Below, piece after piece: positions 1 to 10,154 of a stretch of DNA of 64,000 nucleotides. The notes beneath the pieces were generated by a model. That model was not told the origin of the DNA and searched no databases. It saw only the letters and a program-made list of their open reading frames with translations. Both the position numbers and the translations under genes were made by a program. How positions within the stretch are numbered: the first letter of the stretch is position 1; each line of letters opens with the position of its first letter. The DNA comes from Xanthomonas sp. (GTDB taxonomy: Bacteria; Pseudomonadota; Gammaproteobacteria; Xanthomonadales; Xanthomonadaceae), in the NCBI RefSeq assembly GCF_017163755.1, contig NZ_JAFIWC010000005.1:62001-126000 (forward strand), given 5' to 3'.

Positions 1-711
1 GAGTCCGGCGGACCGAGCGTGCAGGCGGCGCTGCAGGCGGCGCTGTCGTCGGTGGCCGACGCGCCGATCGGCGTGGTCTGCGCCGGGCGCACCGACGCCG
101 GGGTGCATGGCGAGTGCCAGGTCGTGCACTTCGACAGCGCCGCGCCGCGTGCGCCGCGTGGCTGGATGCTCGGCGCCACCGCGCGGCTGCCGGCGTCGGT
201 ATGCGTGCGCTGGTGCGTGCCGGTGGCCGACGATTTCCATGCCCGCTTCTCCGCCCGCGCGCGGCGCTACCGCTACCGGCTGCTCAACCGCCAGGTGCGC
301 CCGGCGCTGTACCGGCAGACGCTGAGCTGGGAGCGGCGGCCGCTGCAGGCCGAGACGATGCACGCCGCGGCGCAGGCGCTGCTGGGCGAGCAGGACTTCA
401 GCGCCTTTCGCAGCATCCAGTGCCAGGCGCTGCACGCGCGCCGCGAACTGCAGGCGATCTCGGTGACCCGGCTGGGCGAGGTGGTCGAGGTCCAGGTGCA
501 GGCCAATGCATTCCTTCATCACATGGTGCGCAATATCGTAGGCTCCCTAATCATGGTGGGGACCGGCGAAAAACCCGTCTCCTGGATCGGCGAGCTGCTC
601 GCCGGGCGCGACCGCACCGTCGCCGGCCCGACCGCGCCGCCCCAGGGGCTGGTGTTCGTCGGCCCGCTCTACCCCGACAACTGGCAGCTGCCTGCCGAGG
701 TCACTCAATGA
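1..711 (+). CDS. truA: tRNA pseudouridine(38-40) synthase TruA, 3' part (5' end outside window)
   Basis: TruA converts uridines 38-40 in the anticodon arm of many tRNAs to pseudouridine. The reading frame is open from base 1 and begins in mid-protein with [11 protein letters not shown], so the true start lies upstream. The catalytic aspartate motif [10 protein letters not shown] is at about residues 27-36 of the visible part. The C-terminal half carries the family pattern [17 protein letters not shown]. The stop codon TGA overlaps the ATG of trpF by four bases, so the two are probably translationally coupled. The truA-trpF pairing is common in gammaproteobacteria. Identification is firm; only the N-terminus is missing. 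Confidence 0.97.
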   Translation, partial: ESGGPSVQAALQAALSSVADAPIGVVCAGRTDAGVHGECQVVHFDSAAPRAPRGWMLGATARLPASVCVRWCVPVADDFHARFSARARRYRYRLLNRQVRPALYRQTLSWERRPLQAETMHAAAQALLGEQDFSAFRSIQCQALHARRELQAISVTRLGEVVEVQVQANAFLHHMVRNIVGSLIMVGTGEKPVSWIGELLAGRDRTVAGPTAPPQGLVFVGPLYPDNWQLPAEVTQ

Positions 712-1370
712 ATCGAACCCTGTATCGCACCCGGATCAAGTTCTGTGGCATGACCCGCGCCGGCGACATCCGCCTGGCCGGGGAGCTGGGGGTGGATTCG
801 ATCGGGTTCGTGTTCGCCCACGGCAGCTCGCGCCGGGTGGCGCCGGCCGAGGCGCGCGCGATGCGCCAGGCGGCCGCGCCGATGGTGGACGTGGTCGCGC
901 TGTTCCGCGACAACCCCAAGGACGAAGTGCGCGAAGTGCTTCGCACCGTGCGCCCGACCGTGCTGCAGTTCCATGGCGAAGAGGACGACGGCTTCTGCCG
1001 CAGCTTCAACCTGCCGTACCTGAAGGCGGTGCCGATGGGCGGCGGCGAGATCAACGCGCGCACCTTGCAGCTGCAGTATCCGAATGCGGCCGGCTTCCTG
1101 TTCGACAGCCACGCGCCGGGCGAGAGCGGCGGCTCCGGCAGGACCTTCGACTGGACCCGGCTGCCGACCGGCCTGCACCGGCCGTTCCTGCTCGCCGGCG
1201 GCATCACCTCCGACAACGTGTTCGACGCGATCGTCGCGACGCTGCCGTGGGGCGTGGACGTCTCCAGCGGCATCGAGAGCGAGCCGGGGGTCAAGGACGG
1301 GCACAAGATGCGCAAGTTCGTCGAGGAAGTGCGCCGCGCCGATTGCCACGAGCTCGCCAACGGCTGCTGA
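708..1370 (+). CDS. trpF: phosphoribosylanthranilate isomerase
   Basis: TrpF catalyses the Amadori rearrangement of phosphoribosylanthranilate to CdRP in tryptophan synthesis. The 220-residue protein is a single TIM barrel of normal length. It starts [17 protein letters not shown] with the catalytic cysteine at residue 13 in the CGMTR motif. Later blocks typical of the family are LQFHGEE, the aspartate of FLFDSH and the phosphate-binding segment LAGGI, followed by DVSSGIE. The ATG overlaps the truA stop (ATGA). It is separated from trpBA by a regulator on the opposite strand, so it is probably read from the truA side. Confidence 0.97.
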   Translation: MNRTLYRTRIKFCGMTRAGDIRLAGELGVDSIGFVFAHGSSRRVAPAEARAMRQAAAPMVDVVALFRDNPKDEVREVLRTVRPTVLQFHGEEDDGFCRSFNLPYLKAVPMGGGEINARTLQLQYPNAAGFLFDSHAPGESGGSGRTFDWTRLPTGLHRPFLLAGGITSDNVFDAIVATLPWGVDVSSGIESEPGVKDGHKMRKFVEEVRRADCHELANGC

Positions 1371-1926
1371 GCCCTCGCTGCCGGCGCCCGCGCCGCGCTC
1401 GTTCTTCGCTTCACGTCGCGCGGTCGCTGCGTTCGCCTTGGATGGTCGCGCCGCTGATTCGTGATGCATCCCGGTGCTAGCGGGTTGCTCGATGTTGCCA
1501 GCAGCCAACCAGGGCGTGCAGAACGTGCCCATGCATTGGGTTGATCCACACGGCCGTGCGATCGCGTTGCGCGGTCGGAATGCGCAACGCGTCGCAATCG
1601 CCGTCCCTGCAGAACTTGAGATGTCTACCGTGGGAGCGGCTCCGGTGGCCTCGGGCCATCGGTCGCGACGCGTTGCCGACAACGCCATCGGCGCGGGTGG
1701 CCGCGAGCCGGCTCGTGATCGCTTCCGCGTGCATGTGTTTACGCTGAGAATCCTCGTGTGCCGCTGCAGCCGCTGCCCGTGGCGAGCGCAGCAGCGATGC
1801 ATCTGTCGACGCCGGTACCACGACTGCGGAGCCATTTCGGGTCCGAAACCAGTCATGCCTGGCACTGGCCGGCGCCTTTTCGTGCCGCCGCGGTCCGTGC
1901 GGCGCCAGTGCGCATGGATCGCGCGA
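1371..1926. other. intergenic region without a recognisable gene
   Basis: This 556-base stretch lies between the convergent 3' ends of trpF and the trpI regulator. Open frames across it have the skewed composition of high-GC shadow frames and none resembles a known protein. Around 1628-1668 the sequence GTGGGAGCGGCTCCGG followed by GGTCGCGAC looks like a decayed REP element of the type found intact at 36.8-37.1 kb, but the inverted arms are no longer complementary. I see no clear intrinsic terminator. Confidence 0.4.
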
Positions 1927-2820
1927 TCAGCTCAGCTGCCCGCGCAGCCATGCGGCCAGCGCGGCGATGCGGCCGTCGTCGTGGCGATCGGCGGGCGCGC
2001 ACAGCGCCCATTGCCCGCCGGTGTCGGCGAAGCCCCATGGCGCCAGCAGGCGCCCGCTGGCCAGGTCGTCGGCGACCAGCGGCTGCGGCGCGATCGCCAC
2101 GCCGATCCCGGCCAGCGCGGCTTCGAGCAGGTAGTACAGGTGTTCGAAGCCGGCGCCGTAGCGCAGCGCGGCCGGGTCCAGCGCATGCGCCTGCGCCCAG
2201 GCCGGCCACGCCTGCGGGCGCGATGCGGTATGCAGCAATGCCTGTTCCAGCAACGCGCTTGCCGGGCGCTGCAGCAGCGCCTGCGCCTGCGCCAGCGCCG
2301 GGCTCAGCACCGGGCCGATCCGCTCCGGCGCCAGCACGTGCACCCGCCAGCCACCGGGCCAGGGCGCCTGGCCGAGCAGCAGCGCCGCGTCCAGCCCGTC
2401 CAGGTCGGGCGCGAATTCGCCCTCGTGCGCGGACAGGTGCAGGGTCAGCTGCGGCAGGTCGCGCTGCAGCGCCTGCAGCCGCGGGATCATCCAGCGCGCC
2501 AGGATGCTGCCCGGGCAGCCGAGTACCAGTGCGCTGGCGCGTGGCGGGCGGCGCAGGTCGGCGACCGTGTCCTGCAAGCGGGCGAAGGCGGCGCCGGCCG
2601 CCTCGCGCAGGCGCTCGCCGGCGGCGGTCGGGCGGATGCCGCGGCCCTCGCGCCGCAGCAGCGCCACGCCCAGTTCCTCCTCCAGCAAGCGGATCTGGCG
2701 GCTGACCGCGCCATGGGTGACATGCAGCTCGGCCGCCGCGCCGCCGACGCTGCGCAGCCTGGCGGCGGCCTCGAAGGCGCGCAGCGCGTTCAGCGAGGGC
2801 AGGCGCGAGGCGGGCGACAT
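1927..2820 (-). CDS. trpI: LysR-family activator of trpBA (TrpI-like)
   Basis: This is a 297-residue LysR-type transcription factor with an N-terminal winged helix (LNALRAFEAAARLRSVGGAA, then HVTHGAVSRQIRLLEEELGV) and a C-terminal effector domain. In Pseudomonas, TrpI senses indoleglycerol phosphate and activates trpBA from the divergent promoter. Segments such as LLHTASRPQAWPAWA and the GFEHLYYLLEAALAG block match what I remember of TrpI rather than GcvA, its nearest relative. It faces trpB across 96 bases holding an 8+8 inverted repeat. The TrpI assignment rests on this position and sequence; the inducer is inferred from the family. Confidence 0.85.
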   Translation of the reverse strand: MSPASRLPSLNALRAFEAAARLRSVGGAAAELHVTHGAVSRQIRLLEEELGVALLRREGRGIRPTAAGERLREAAGAAFARLQDTVADLRRPPRASALVLGCPGSILARWMIPRLQALQRDLPQLTLHLSAHEGEFAPDLDGLDAALLLGQAPWPGGWRVHVLAPERIGPVLSPALAQAQALLQRPASALLEQALLHTASRPQAWPAWAQAHALDPAALRYGAGFEHLYYLLEAALAGIGVAIAPQPLVADDLASGRLLAPWGFADTGGQWALCAPADRHDDGRIAALAAWLRGQLS

Positions 2821-2834
2821 GTGAGATTTCCTGA

Positions 2835-2856
2835 CGATAAAGGTCAGACTTTATCG
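2835..2856. promoter_or_regulatory. candidate TrpI operator (8-bp inverted repeat)
   Basis: CGATAAAG, six bases, then CTTTATCG form a perfect inverted repeat 15 bases from the trpI start and about 60 bases from the trpB ATG. It is A+T-rich within a very G+C-rich region and contains the T-N11-A pattern that LysR proteins bind. Its place between the divergent genes suggests trpBA activation and trpI autoregulation. A likely trpB -10 (TAAAGT) lies at 2881-2886 with no good -35 box, as expected for an activator-dependent promoter. Confidence 0.65.
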
Positions 2857-2916
2857 ATTTTTATGCGCGCACGCGTGCGCTAAAGTGCAGCCCTGTCCGC
2901 TGCCGTGCCTTTCGCC

Positions 2917-4134
<1,218 letters not shown>

Positions 4135-4137
4135 ACG

Positions 4138-4371
4138 ATGCGCTGGGCGCGCGCGACGCTGACCGCCGAGACCGACGCGCCGGGCGAGCAGGACCTGCTG
4201 CTCGACTGGCTGGATCGCTGGCGCGGCGAACTGCGCGCCTGTTCCGAGAACGCCGGCTGCGGCTGCTGCGTGGACAGCTTCCAGGTGGAGGCGCCCGAGC
4301 ACGCGCTGGCGGAACTGCCGCCGCACATGGTGGGCTCCCGCGCCTGGGCCGATCCGCCTTCGACCGATTGA
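4138..4371 (+). CDS. small cysteine-rich protein between trpB and trpA, function unknown
   Basis: This 77-residue frame starts three bases after the trpB stop and ends 29 bases before trpA, so it lies inside the trpBA unit. Codon third positions are overwhelmingly G or C, as in real genes here. The middle holds a cysteine cluster, CSENAGCGCCVDSFQ (four Cys in 10 residues), preceded by an acidic, Trp-rich stretch LLLDWLDRWRGEL. There is no signal peptide or membrane segment. The cluster could bind metal or be redox-active, but I do not recognise the family. A role linked to tryptophan synthase is inferred from position only. Confidence 0.75.
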   Translation: MRWARATLTAETDAPGEQDLLLDWLDRWRGELRACSENAGCGCCVDSFQVEAPEHALAELPPHMVGSRAWADPPSTD

Positions 4372-4400
4372 TCCCCATCCCCACCCCGCCTGGACCCGAC

Positions 4401-5204
4401 ATGCGTCGTATCGACGAAACCTTTGCCCGCCTGCGCACGCAATCGCGCAAGGCCCTGATCCCCTTCCTCACCGCCGGCGATCCTTCGTTGCAGGCGACGG
4501 TGCCGGCGATGCACGCGCTGGTCGAGGCCGGCGCCGACGTGATCGAGCTCGGCGTGCCGTTCTCCGACCCGATGGCCGACGGCCCGACCATCCAGCGCAG
4601 TTCCGAGCGCGCGCTGGCGCGCGGCGCCGGCCTGGCCTACGTGCTGGAGACGGTCAGTGCGTTCCGCCACGACGACGCGACCACGCCGGTGGTGCTGATG
4701 GGCTACCTCAACCCGGTCGAGATCCACGGCACCGCGCGCTTCGCCGAAGAGGCCGTCGCCGCCGGCGTGGACGGGGTGCTGCTGGTCGACCTGCCGCCGG
4801 AGGAATCGGCCGAGACCCTGGAGATCTTCACCGCGGCCGGCCTGGACCTGATCGTGCTGGCGTCGCCGACCACCAGCGACGAACGCATCGGCCTGCTGTG
4901 CGACGCCGCGCGCGGCTACCTGTACTACGTCAGCTTCGCCGGCGTCACCGGCGCCGACCATCTCGACACCCGTGCCGCCGGCGAGCGCCTGCGCCAGCTG
5001 CGCGCGCGCTCGACGGTGCCGGTGGTGGCCGGTTTCGGCATCAAGGACGCGGCCAGCGCCAAGGCCATGGCCGCCGATGCCGACGGCGTGGTGGTCGGCA
5101 GCGCGCTGGTCGCGGCACTGGCCGGGGCCGACGGCACGCAGGCGGTACGCGAACGCGCGATCGCGTTCCTGGCGCCGCTGCGCGCGGCACTGGACCAGGC
5201 CTGA
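4401..5204 (+). CDS. trpA: tryptophan synthase alpha subunit
   Basis: TrpA cleaves indoleglycerol phosphate to indole and glyceraldehyde 3-phosphate and passes indole through a tunnel to TrpB. The 267-residue TIM barrel has both catalytic acids in their canonical positions: E49 in ELGVPFSDP and D60 in MADGPTIQ. The phosphate-binding part GFGIKDA is near residue 214. The ATG at 4401 gives the normal N-terminus MRRIDETFARL. It is the last gene of the trpB-orf-trpA unit. No strong terminator follows. Confidence 0.97.
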   Translation: MRRIDETFARLRTQSRKALIPFLTAGDPSLQATVPAMHALVEAGADVIELGVPFSDPMADGPTIQRSSERALARGAGLAYVLETVSAFRHDDATTPVVLMGYLNPVEIHGTARFAEEAVAAGVDGVLLVDLPPEESAETLEIFTAAGLDLIVLASPTTSDERIGLLCDAARGYLYYVSFAGVTGADHLDTRAAGERLRQLRARSTVPVVAGFGIKDAASAKAMAADADGVVVGSALVAALAGADGTQAVRERAIAFLAPLRAALDQA

Positions 5205-5670
5205 CAAGCGCGGCGGATACGGCCAGTGCGCGGCGGCGCGGAGCCGCGGCCGTCGTGAGGCGGTTCATGGGCGCGACTGCGGCCCGGCGTGCTCAAATGG
5301 CGAGGCGCGGCGCCAGCAGGACGTAGCCCCCTGTGAATATGCTCGGCGCGAGGTTCCGCACGCCCCAGCCGGGAAGGGGCCTCAGCCCCGACGCTTCTCT
5401 TGTCTCGGGTCGCAGCCGGCGGCGAGGGCGCCACTCTGCGATGCAGCTCGCTTCCGCAGGTGAGGGATCCGCTCGCTGCGGCGTCTCGAAACGGCGAAGC
5501 GGCCGTGCCCGGCGCGCGTGCGGCCGCCTCCGGATTGCTGCGGCGCAACGTGTGGCGGCCGCGCCCGCTGCGTCGGCATCCGGGCCTGCCTGCGGCGCCG
5601 TTTGCCGCGGCGCGCTAGACTGTCGCCCCTTGGCGGCCCGGTGGGCCGCGCGACTGGATCGTCATTCCGC
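5205..5670. other. intergenic region trpA-accD, nothing recognised
   Basis: There are 466 bases without a convincing gene, tRNA or terminator. A short GC-rich hairpin (GCGGC, five bases, GCCGC) follows trpA at about 5230 but has no T-tract. The frame of accD stays open upstream of its ATG, but that extension has no resemblance to AccD and an arginine-rich, random-looking composition. The accD promoter is presumably here, but I could not pick out a good -35/-10 pair. Confidence 0.4.
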
Positions 5671-6561
<891 letters not shown>

Positions 6562-6566
6562 GGGCC

Positions 6567-6733
6567 GGGACTCGGGACTCGGGACTCGGGACTCGGAAAG
6601 CCGGGATCCGGGACTCGGGACTCGGGACTCGTGGTCCGGCGCGACGGATGTATTGCGTGGCAAGTGCGCGTTTTTCGGGATCCCTGGGTGTCTCCGGCTT
6701 TGACCGGGTCCCGAGTCCCGAGTCCCGAGTCCC
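6567..6733. repeat. GGGACTC heptamer inverted-repeat element, copy A
   Basis: The left side holds four tandem GGGACTC units (6567-6594) and then three more (6610-6630). The right side holds a variant GGGTCCC plus three GAGTCCC units (6706-6733). The arms are complementary and could fold into a long G+C hairpin with a spacer of about 75 bases. Copy A fills almost the whole accD-glmM gap; glmM starts six bases after it. This copy has a duplicated left arm, unlike the others. Confidence 0.9.
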
Positions 6734-6739
6734 GCAGCG

Positions 6740-8083
6740 ATGAGCGCGCGCAAGTATTTCGGCACCGACGGCATCCGCGGCCGGGTCGGGCAGGGCGTGA
6801 TTTCCGCCGACTTCGTGATGCGCCTGGGCAATGCGCTCGGCCGCGTGCTTGGCGCCGGCGGCGCCGCGCGGCCGACGGTGGTGATCGGCAAGGACACGCG
6901 CATCTCCGGCTACATGTTCGAGTCGGCGCTGGAGGCCGGGCTGGTCGCCGCCGGCGCCAACGTGCAGTTGCTGGGGCCGATGCCGACCCCGGCGGTGGCG
7001 TTCCTGACCCGCACCCTGGGCGCCGATGCCGGCATCGTGATCAGCGCCTCGCACAACCCGCACTACGACAATGGCATCAAGTTCTTCTCCGCCGAGGGCG
7101 AGAAGCTCGACGACGCCACCGAGAGCGCGATCGAGGCCGCGCTCGACGAACCCTTCGCCACGGTGGAATCCGAGCGCCTGGGCAAGGCGATGCGCGCGCG
7201 CGACGCGATCGGTCGCTACATCGAATTCTGCAAGGCCAGCGTGCCGCGCGGCTTCGACCTGCGCGGGCTGAAGGTGGTGCTGGATTGCGCGCACGGCGCG
7301 ACCTACCACATCGCACCGTTGCTGTTCCGCGAGCTCGGTGCCGAGGTGGTCGCCATAGGCGCCGCCCCGGACGGGCTGAACATCAACGCCGGGGTCGGCT
7401 CGATGCATATCGACAACCTCGCCGCCAACGTGCGCAGCCACGGCGCGCAGCTGGGCATCGCCTTCGACGGCGACGGCGACCGCGTGCTGATGGCCGACGA
7501 CCAGGGCGATCCGGTCGATGGCGACGACCTGCTGTACGTGCTGGCGCGCGGCTGGCAGGCCAGCGGCCGGCTGAAGGGCACGGTGGTGGGCACGCTGATG
7601 ACCAACTACGGCCTGGAAAAGGCGCTGGCCGCGCTGCAGGTGCCGTTCGTGCGGGTCAAGGTCGGCGACCGCTACGTGCACCAGGCGCTGGTCGAGAACG
7701 GCGGCGTGCTCGGCGGCGAGGCCTCCGGGCACCTGCTGTGCCTGGACCGCGCCACCACCGGCGATGCCATCGTCAGCGCGCTGCAGGTGCTGGAAGTGCT
7801 CAAGCGCTCCGGGCAGACCCTGCGGCAGGCGCTGCAGGGCCTGAACAAGGTCCCGCAGCAGACCGTCAACGTGCGCCTGCACGAAGGCGCGCGCCCGGCC
7901 GAGGCGGCCAGCGTGCAGGCCGCGCTGGCCGCGGCGCAGGCGGCGGTGCAGGGGCGCGGCCGCGCGTTCCTGCGTCCGTCCGGCACCGAGCCGGTGGTGC
8001 GGGTCACGGTCGAGGCCGACGACGCCGCGCTGATGCAGGCGACCCTGGAAAAGCTCGCCGGGGCGGTGCGTGACGCGGCGTGA
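6740..8083 (+). CDS. glmM: phosphoglucosamine mutase
   Basis: GlmM interconverts glucosamine 6-phosphate and glucosamine 1-phosphate on the way to UDP-GlcNAc for peptidoglycan and LPS. The 447-residue protein has the four-domain phosphohexomutase layout. It starts [14 protein letters not shown], with the phosphoserine at S104 in [16 protein letters not shown] and the magnesium loop DGDGDRV near residue 246. The sugar-binding GGEASGH and the phosphate-binding RPSGTEP near the C-terminus are also present. The pattern is GlmM rather than phosphomannomutase (AlgC). Its ATG directly follows heptamer element A, so the ribosome site borders the repeat. Confidence 0.97.
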   Translation: MSARKYFGTDGIRGRVGQGVISADFVMRLGNALGRVLGAGGAARPTVVIGKDTRISGYMFESALEAGLVAAGANVQLLGPMPTPAVAFLTRTLGADAGIVISASHNPHYDNGIKFFSAEGEKLDDATESAIEAALDEPFATVESERLGKAMRARDAIGRYIEFCKASVPRGFDLRGLKVVLDCAHGATYHIAPLLFRELGAEVVAIGAAPDGLNINAGVGSMHIDNLAANVRSHGAQLGIAFDGDGDRVLMADDQGDPVDGDDLLYVLARGWQASGRLKGTVVGTLMTNYGLEKALAALQVPFVRVKVGDRYVHQALVENGGVLGGEASGHLLCLDRATTGDAIVSALQVLEVLKRSGQTLRQALQGLNKVPQQTVNVRLHEGARPAEAASVQAALAAAQAAVQGRGRAFLRPSGTEPVVRVTVEADDAALMQATLEKLAGAVRDAA

Positions 8084-8159
8084 GCCGGTGCTGATCGGCA
8101 TCGCGGTGGTCGCCGCCAAGGCGGCCTCCTTGTATCTGTTGTACCGCCTGCTGGCCTGA
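8070..8159 (+). CDS. possible 29-residue single-membrane-span peptide overlapping glmM end
   Basis: A GTG inside the last codons of glmM opens a 29-codon frame reading [20 protein letters not shown] and ending LYLLYRLLA. Charged residues at the N-terminus (TRRE) are followed by a continuous hydrophobic stretch long enough for one membrane helix, which is the usual shape of bacterial small membrane proteins. It overlaps glmM by 14 bases, which would allow coupled translation. Against it, it is short, starts with GTG and could arise by chance in GC-rich sequence. No function is proposed. Confidence 0.3.
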   Translation: MTRREPVLIGIAVVAAKAASLYLLYRLLA

Positions 8160-8199
8160 GCCGCGGCGTTTCCCTCCATCGAACTTCCGGTTCCAGCCC

Positions 8200-9138
8200 A
8201 TGACTGCGCGCATCCCGACCCTCGACATCACCCGTTTCGACAGCGACCGCGACGCCTTCGTCGCCGAGCTCGGCGCGGCCTACCGCGAATGGGGCTTCGC
8301 CGGCATCCGCAACCACGGCATCGCCCAGGCGCAGATCGACGCGGCCTACGCGGTGTTCAAGGACTTCTTCGCGCTGCCCGAGCCGGTCAAGCGCAAGTAC
8401 CTGGTGCCGGGCAGCGGCGGCGCGCGCGGCTATACCGCCTTCGGCGTGGAGACCGCCAAGGACTCCAAGCATTTCGACCTGAAGGAGTTCTGGCACATCG
8501 GCCGCGAGATCGCGGACGATTCCAAGTACCGCCCGGTGATGCCGCCGAACCTGTGGCCGAGCGAAGTGCCCGGCTTCCGCGAGCACGGCTACGGCCTGTA
8601 CCAGGCGCTGGACAAGCTCGGCGCGCGCGTGCTGGCCGCGTTGGCGCTGCACATCGGCCTGCCCGAGCACTACTTCGCCGACAAGACCGACTCGGGCAAT
8701 TCGATCCTGCGCCCGATCCACTACCCGCCGATCACCGCCGACGACATCCCCAACGTGCGCGCCGGCGCGCACGAGGACATCAACCTGATCACCCTGCTGG
8801 TCGGCGCCAGCGCCGCCGGGCTGGAGGTGAAGTCCAAGCAGGGCGAGTGGGTGCCGTTCACTTCCGACGCCGACACCATCGTGGTCAACATCGGCGACAT
8901 GCTGCAGCGCCTGACCAACCACGTGTACCCGTCGACCACGCACCGGGTGACCAACCCGCCGGGCGAGCAGGCGCGGCAGCCGCGCTACTCGGTGCCGTTC
9001 TTCCTGCATCCGAACCCGGACTTCCTGATCGACGTGCTGCCCTCGTGCGTCAGCGCCGACAACCCCAGCCGCTATCCCGAGCCGATCACCGCGCAGGGCT
9101 ACCTGGAAGAGCGGTTGCGCGAGATCAAGCTGAAATAA
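8200..9138 (+). CDS. 2-oxoglutarate/Fe(II)-dependent dioxygenase, isopenicillin-N-synthase family
   Basis: A 312-residue soluble oxygenase of the DIOX_N plus 2OG-FeII_Oxy type. The N-terminal part has WGFAGIRNHGI, typical of this family. The iron ligands are the His and Asp of AHEDINLITLL and the His of STTHRVTNP. The 2-oxoglutarate-binding Arg and Ser are in RYSVPFF. Such enzymes hydroxylate, desaturate or cyclise small molecules; the substrate here cannot be told. Similar genes are annotated in many proteobacteria outside natural-product clusters. It stands alone between glmM and a convergent SDR gene, with heptamer element B separating the two 3' ends. Confidence 0.9.
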   Translation: MTARIPTLDITRFDSDRDAFVAELGAAYREWGFAGIRNHGIAQAQIDAAYAVFKDFFALPEPVKRKYLVPGSGGARGYTAFGVETAKDSKHFDLKEFWHIGREIADDSKYRPVMPPNLWPSEVPGFREHGYGLYQALDKLGARVLAALALHIGLPEHYFADKTDSGNSILRPIHYPPITADDIPNVRAGAHEDINLITLLVGASAAGLEVKSKQGEWVPFTSDADTIVVNIGDMLQRLTNHVYPSTTHRVTNPPGEQARQPRYSVPFFLHPNPDFLIDVLPSCVSADNPSRYPEPITAQGYLEERLREIKLK

Positions 9139-9140
9139 TC

Positions 9141-9246
9141 GGGACTCGGGACCCGGGACTCGGGACTCGGAAAAGCAAACTCTTCGCAGCCGACCTGGCT
9201 TCAGCTCGAGTGATCCTCGGGTCCCGAGTCCCGAGTCCCGAGTCCC
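9141..9246. repeat. GGGACTC heptamer inverted-repeat element, copy B
   Basis: The left arm has four heptamers (9141-9168, the second being GGGACCC). The right arm has GGGTCCC plus three GAGTCCC (9219-9246). The 50-base spacer starts GGAAAAGCAAA, shared with copy E. It lies between the convergent dioxygenase and SDR genes, two bases after the dioxygenase stop. Its right arm and part of the spacer are inside the SDR reading frame, coding the last residues [14 protein letters not shown] and the stop. Confidence 0.9.
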
Positions 9247-10046
9247 GGCTCCACAGGCCTGATCCGCCGCGAGCCGCGCCGCATCACTGCTAGCAGCAGG
9301 GCGTTGGGCAGCAGCGCGACCAGGCCCAGTAGGGCGCGGTAGAACAGCCCCGGTACCACCCGTACCCGGCCGCGTTCGGCGCCGTCGATGCCGGCGCGGG
9401 CCACCGCGTCGGCGTGCAGCCAGGCCCAGCGCGGCAGCCTGTCCATCTGCGCGCGGGTGCCGGTGACGTCGTGGAACTCGGACCAGGTGAAGCCCGGGCA
9501 CAGCGCGGTGACGTGGACGCCGCGGTCCGCGTTCTCCAGCGCCAGCGATTCGCTCAGCCGCAGCATGAAGCCCTTCGCCGCCGCGTACAGGGTCTGCCCG
9601 TCCGCGCCCGGCACCAGCGCGGCGAACGAGGCCACGTTGAGGATGCGGCCGTGGCCGCTGGCGCGGATCGACGGCAGCAGCCGCCAGGTCAGCTCACACA
9701 CCGCGCCGACCATCACCTGCAGGAACGCGGCATGGGTCGCCCAGTCGCTGCCCAGGTAGCGGCCGGGCACGCCGTAGCCGGCGTTGTTGACCAGGATCCG
9801 CACCGCCAGGCCGCGGCGCTCGATCTCGGCGGCCAGCGCGGCGGGCGCGCCCGGCTCGGCCAGATCGGCGACCAGCACCTGCACCGGTACCTGCGCGCGC
9901 AGTTCGTCGGCCAGGCCGTGCAGCAGCGCCTCGCGTCGCGCGCTGAGGATCAGCGGCACCCCGCGGCGCGCGTACTCGCGCGCGATCTCGCGGCCGATGC
10001 CGCTGGAGGCGCCGGTGATCAGGGCGTAGCCGGGCGGATCGGACAT
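9201..10046 (-). CDS. short-chain dehydrogenase/reductase with repeat-derived C-terminus
   Basis: A classical SDR of 281 residues. The NAD(P)-binding motif TGASSGIG is at residues 11-18, followed by NNAG and the catalytic Ser-Tyr-Lys (VASFAAL, then YAAAKGF). An Arg-rich stretch after TGASSGIG suggests NADP preference, which is inference. A hydrophobic segment near the C-terminus (LLGLVALLPNALLLAVM) may anchor it to the membrane. The last 14 residues ([14 protein letters not shown]) are translated from heptamer element B, and the stop lies in that element's spacer. The native protein probably ended near RRIRPVEP. Substrate unknown. Confidence 0.92.
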   Translation of the reverse strand: MSDPPGYALITGASSGIGREIAREYARRGVPLILSARREALLHGLADELRAQVPVQVLVADLAEPGAPAALAAEIERRGLAVRILVNNAGYGVPGRYLGSDWATHAAFLQVMVGAVCELTWRLLPSIRASGHGRILNVASFAALVPGADGQTLYAAAKGFMLRLSESLALENADRGVHVTALCPGFTWSEFHDVTGTRAQMDRLPRWAWLHADAVARAGIDGAERGRVRVVPGLFYRALLGLVALLPNALLLAVMRRGSRRIRPVEPGLGTRDSGPEDHSS

Positions 10047-10154
10047 GGGGCCTCGCGGTCGCTGGGGAACAGGGTGCGGCGCCGGCGGCGGCAGACCCGG
10101 CGGCGACGGCCCATCGGCTATCCTTCCGGCTCTTTACAGCCGGAGAACGCGCCG

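Noticed and set aside
1398-1442. PIP-box-like pair TTCGC...TTCGC as a HrpX target
   Set aside because: The two boxes are separated by 22 bases rather than 15, there is no suitable -10, and no gene starts downstream on that strand.
6567-6733. CRISPR-like array at the heptamer repeats
   Set aside because: Units are seven bases long, without unique spacers between them, and occur as inverted arms. No cas genes are present.
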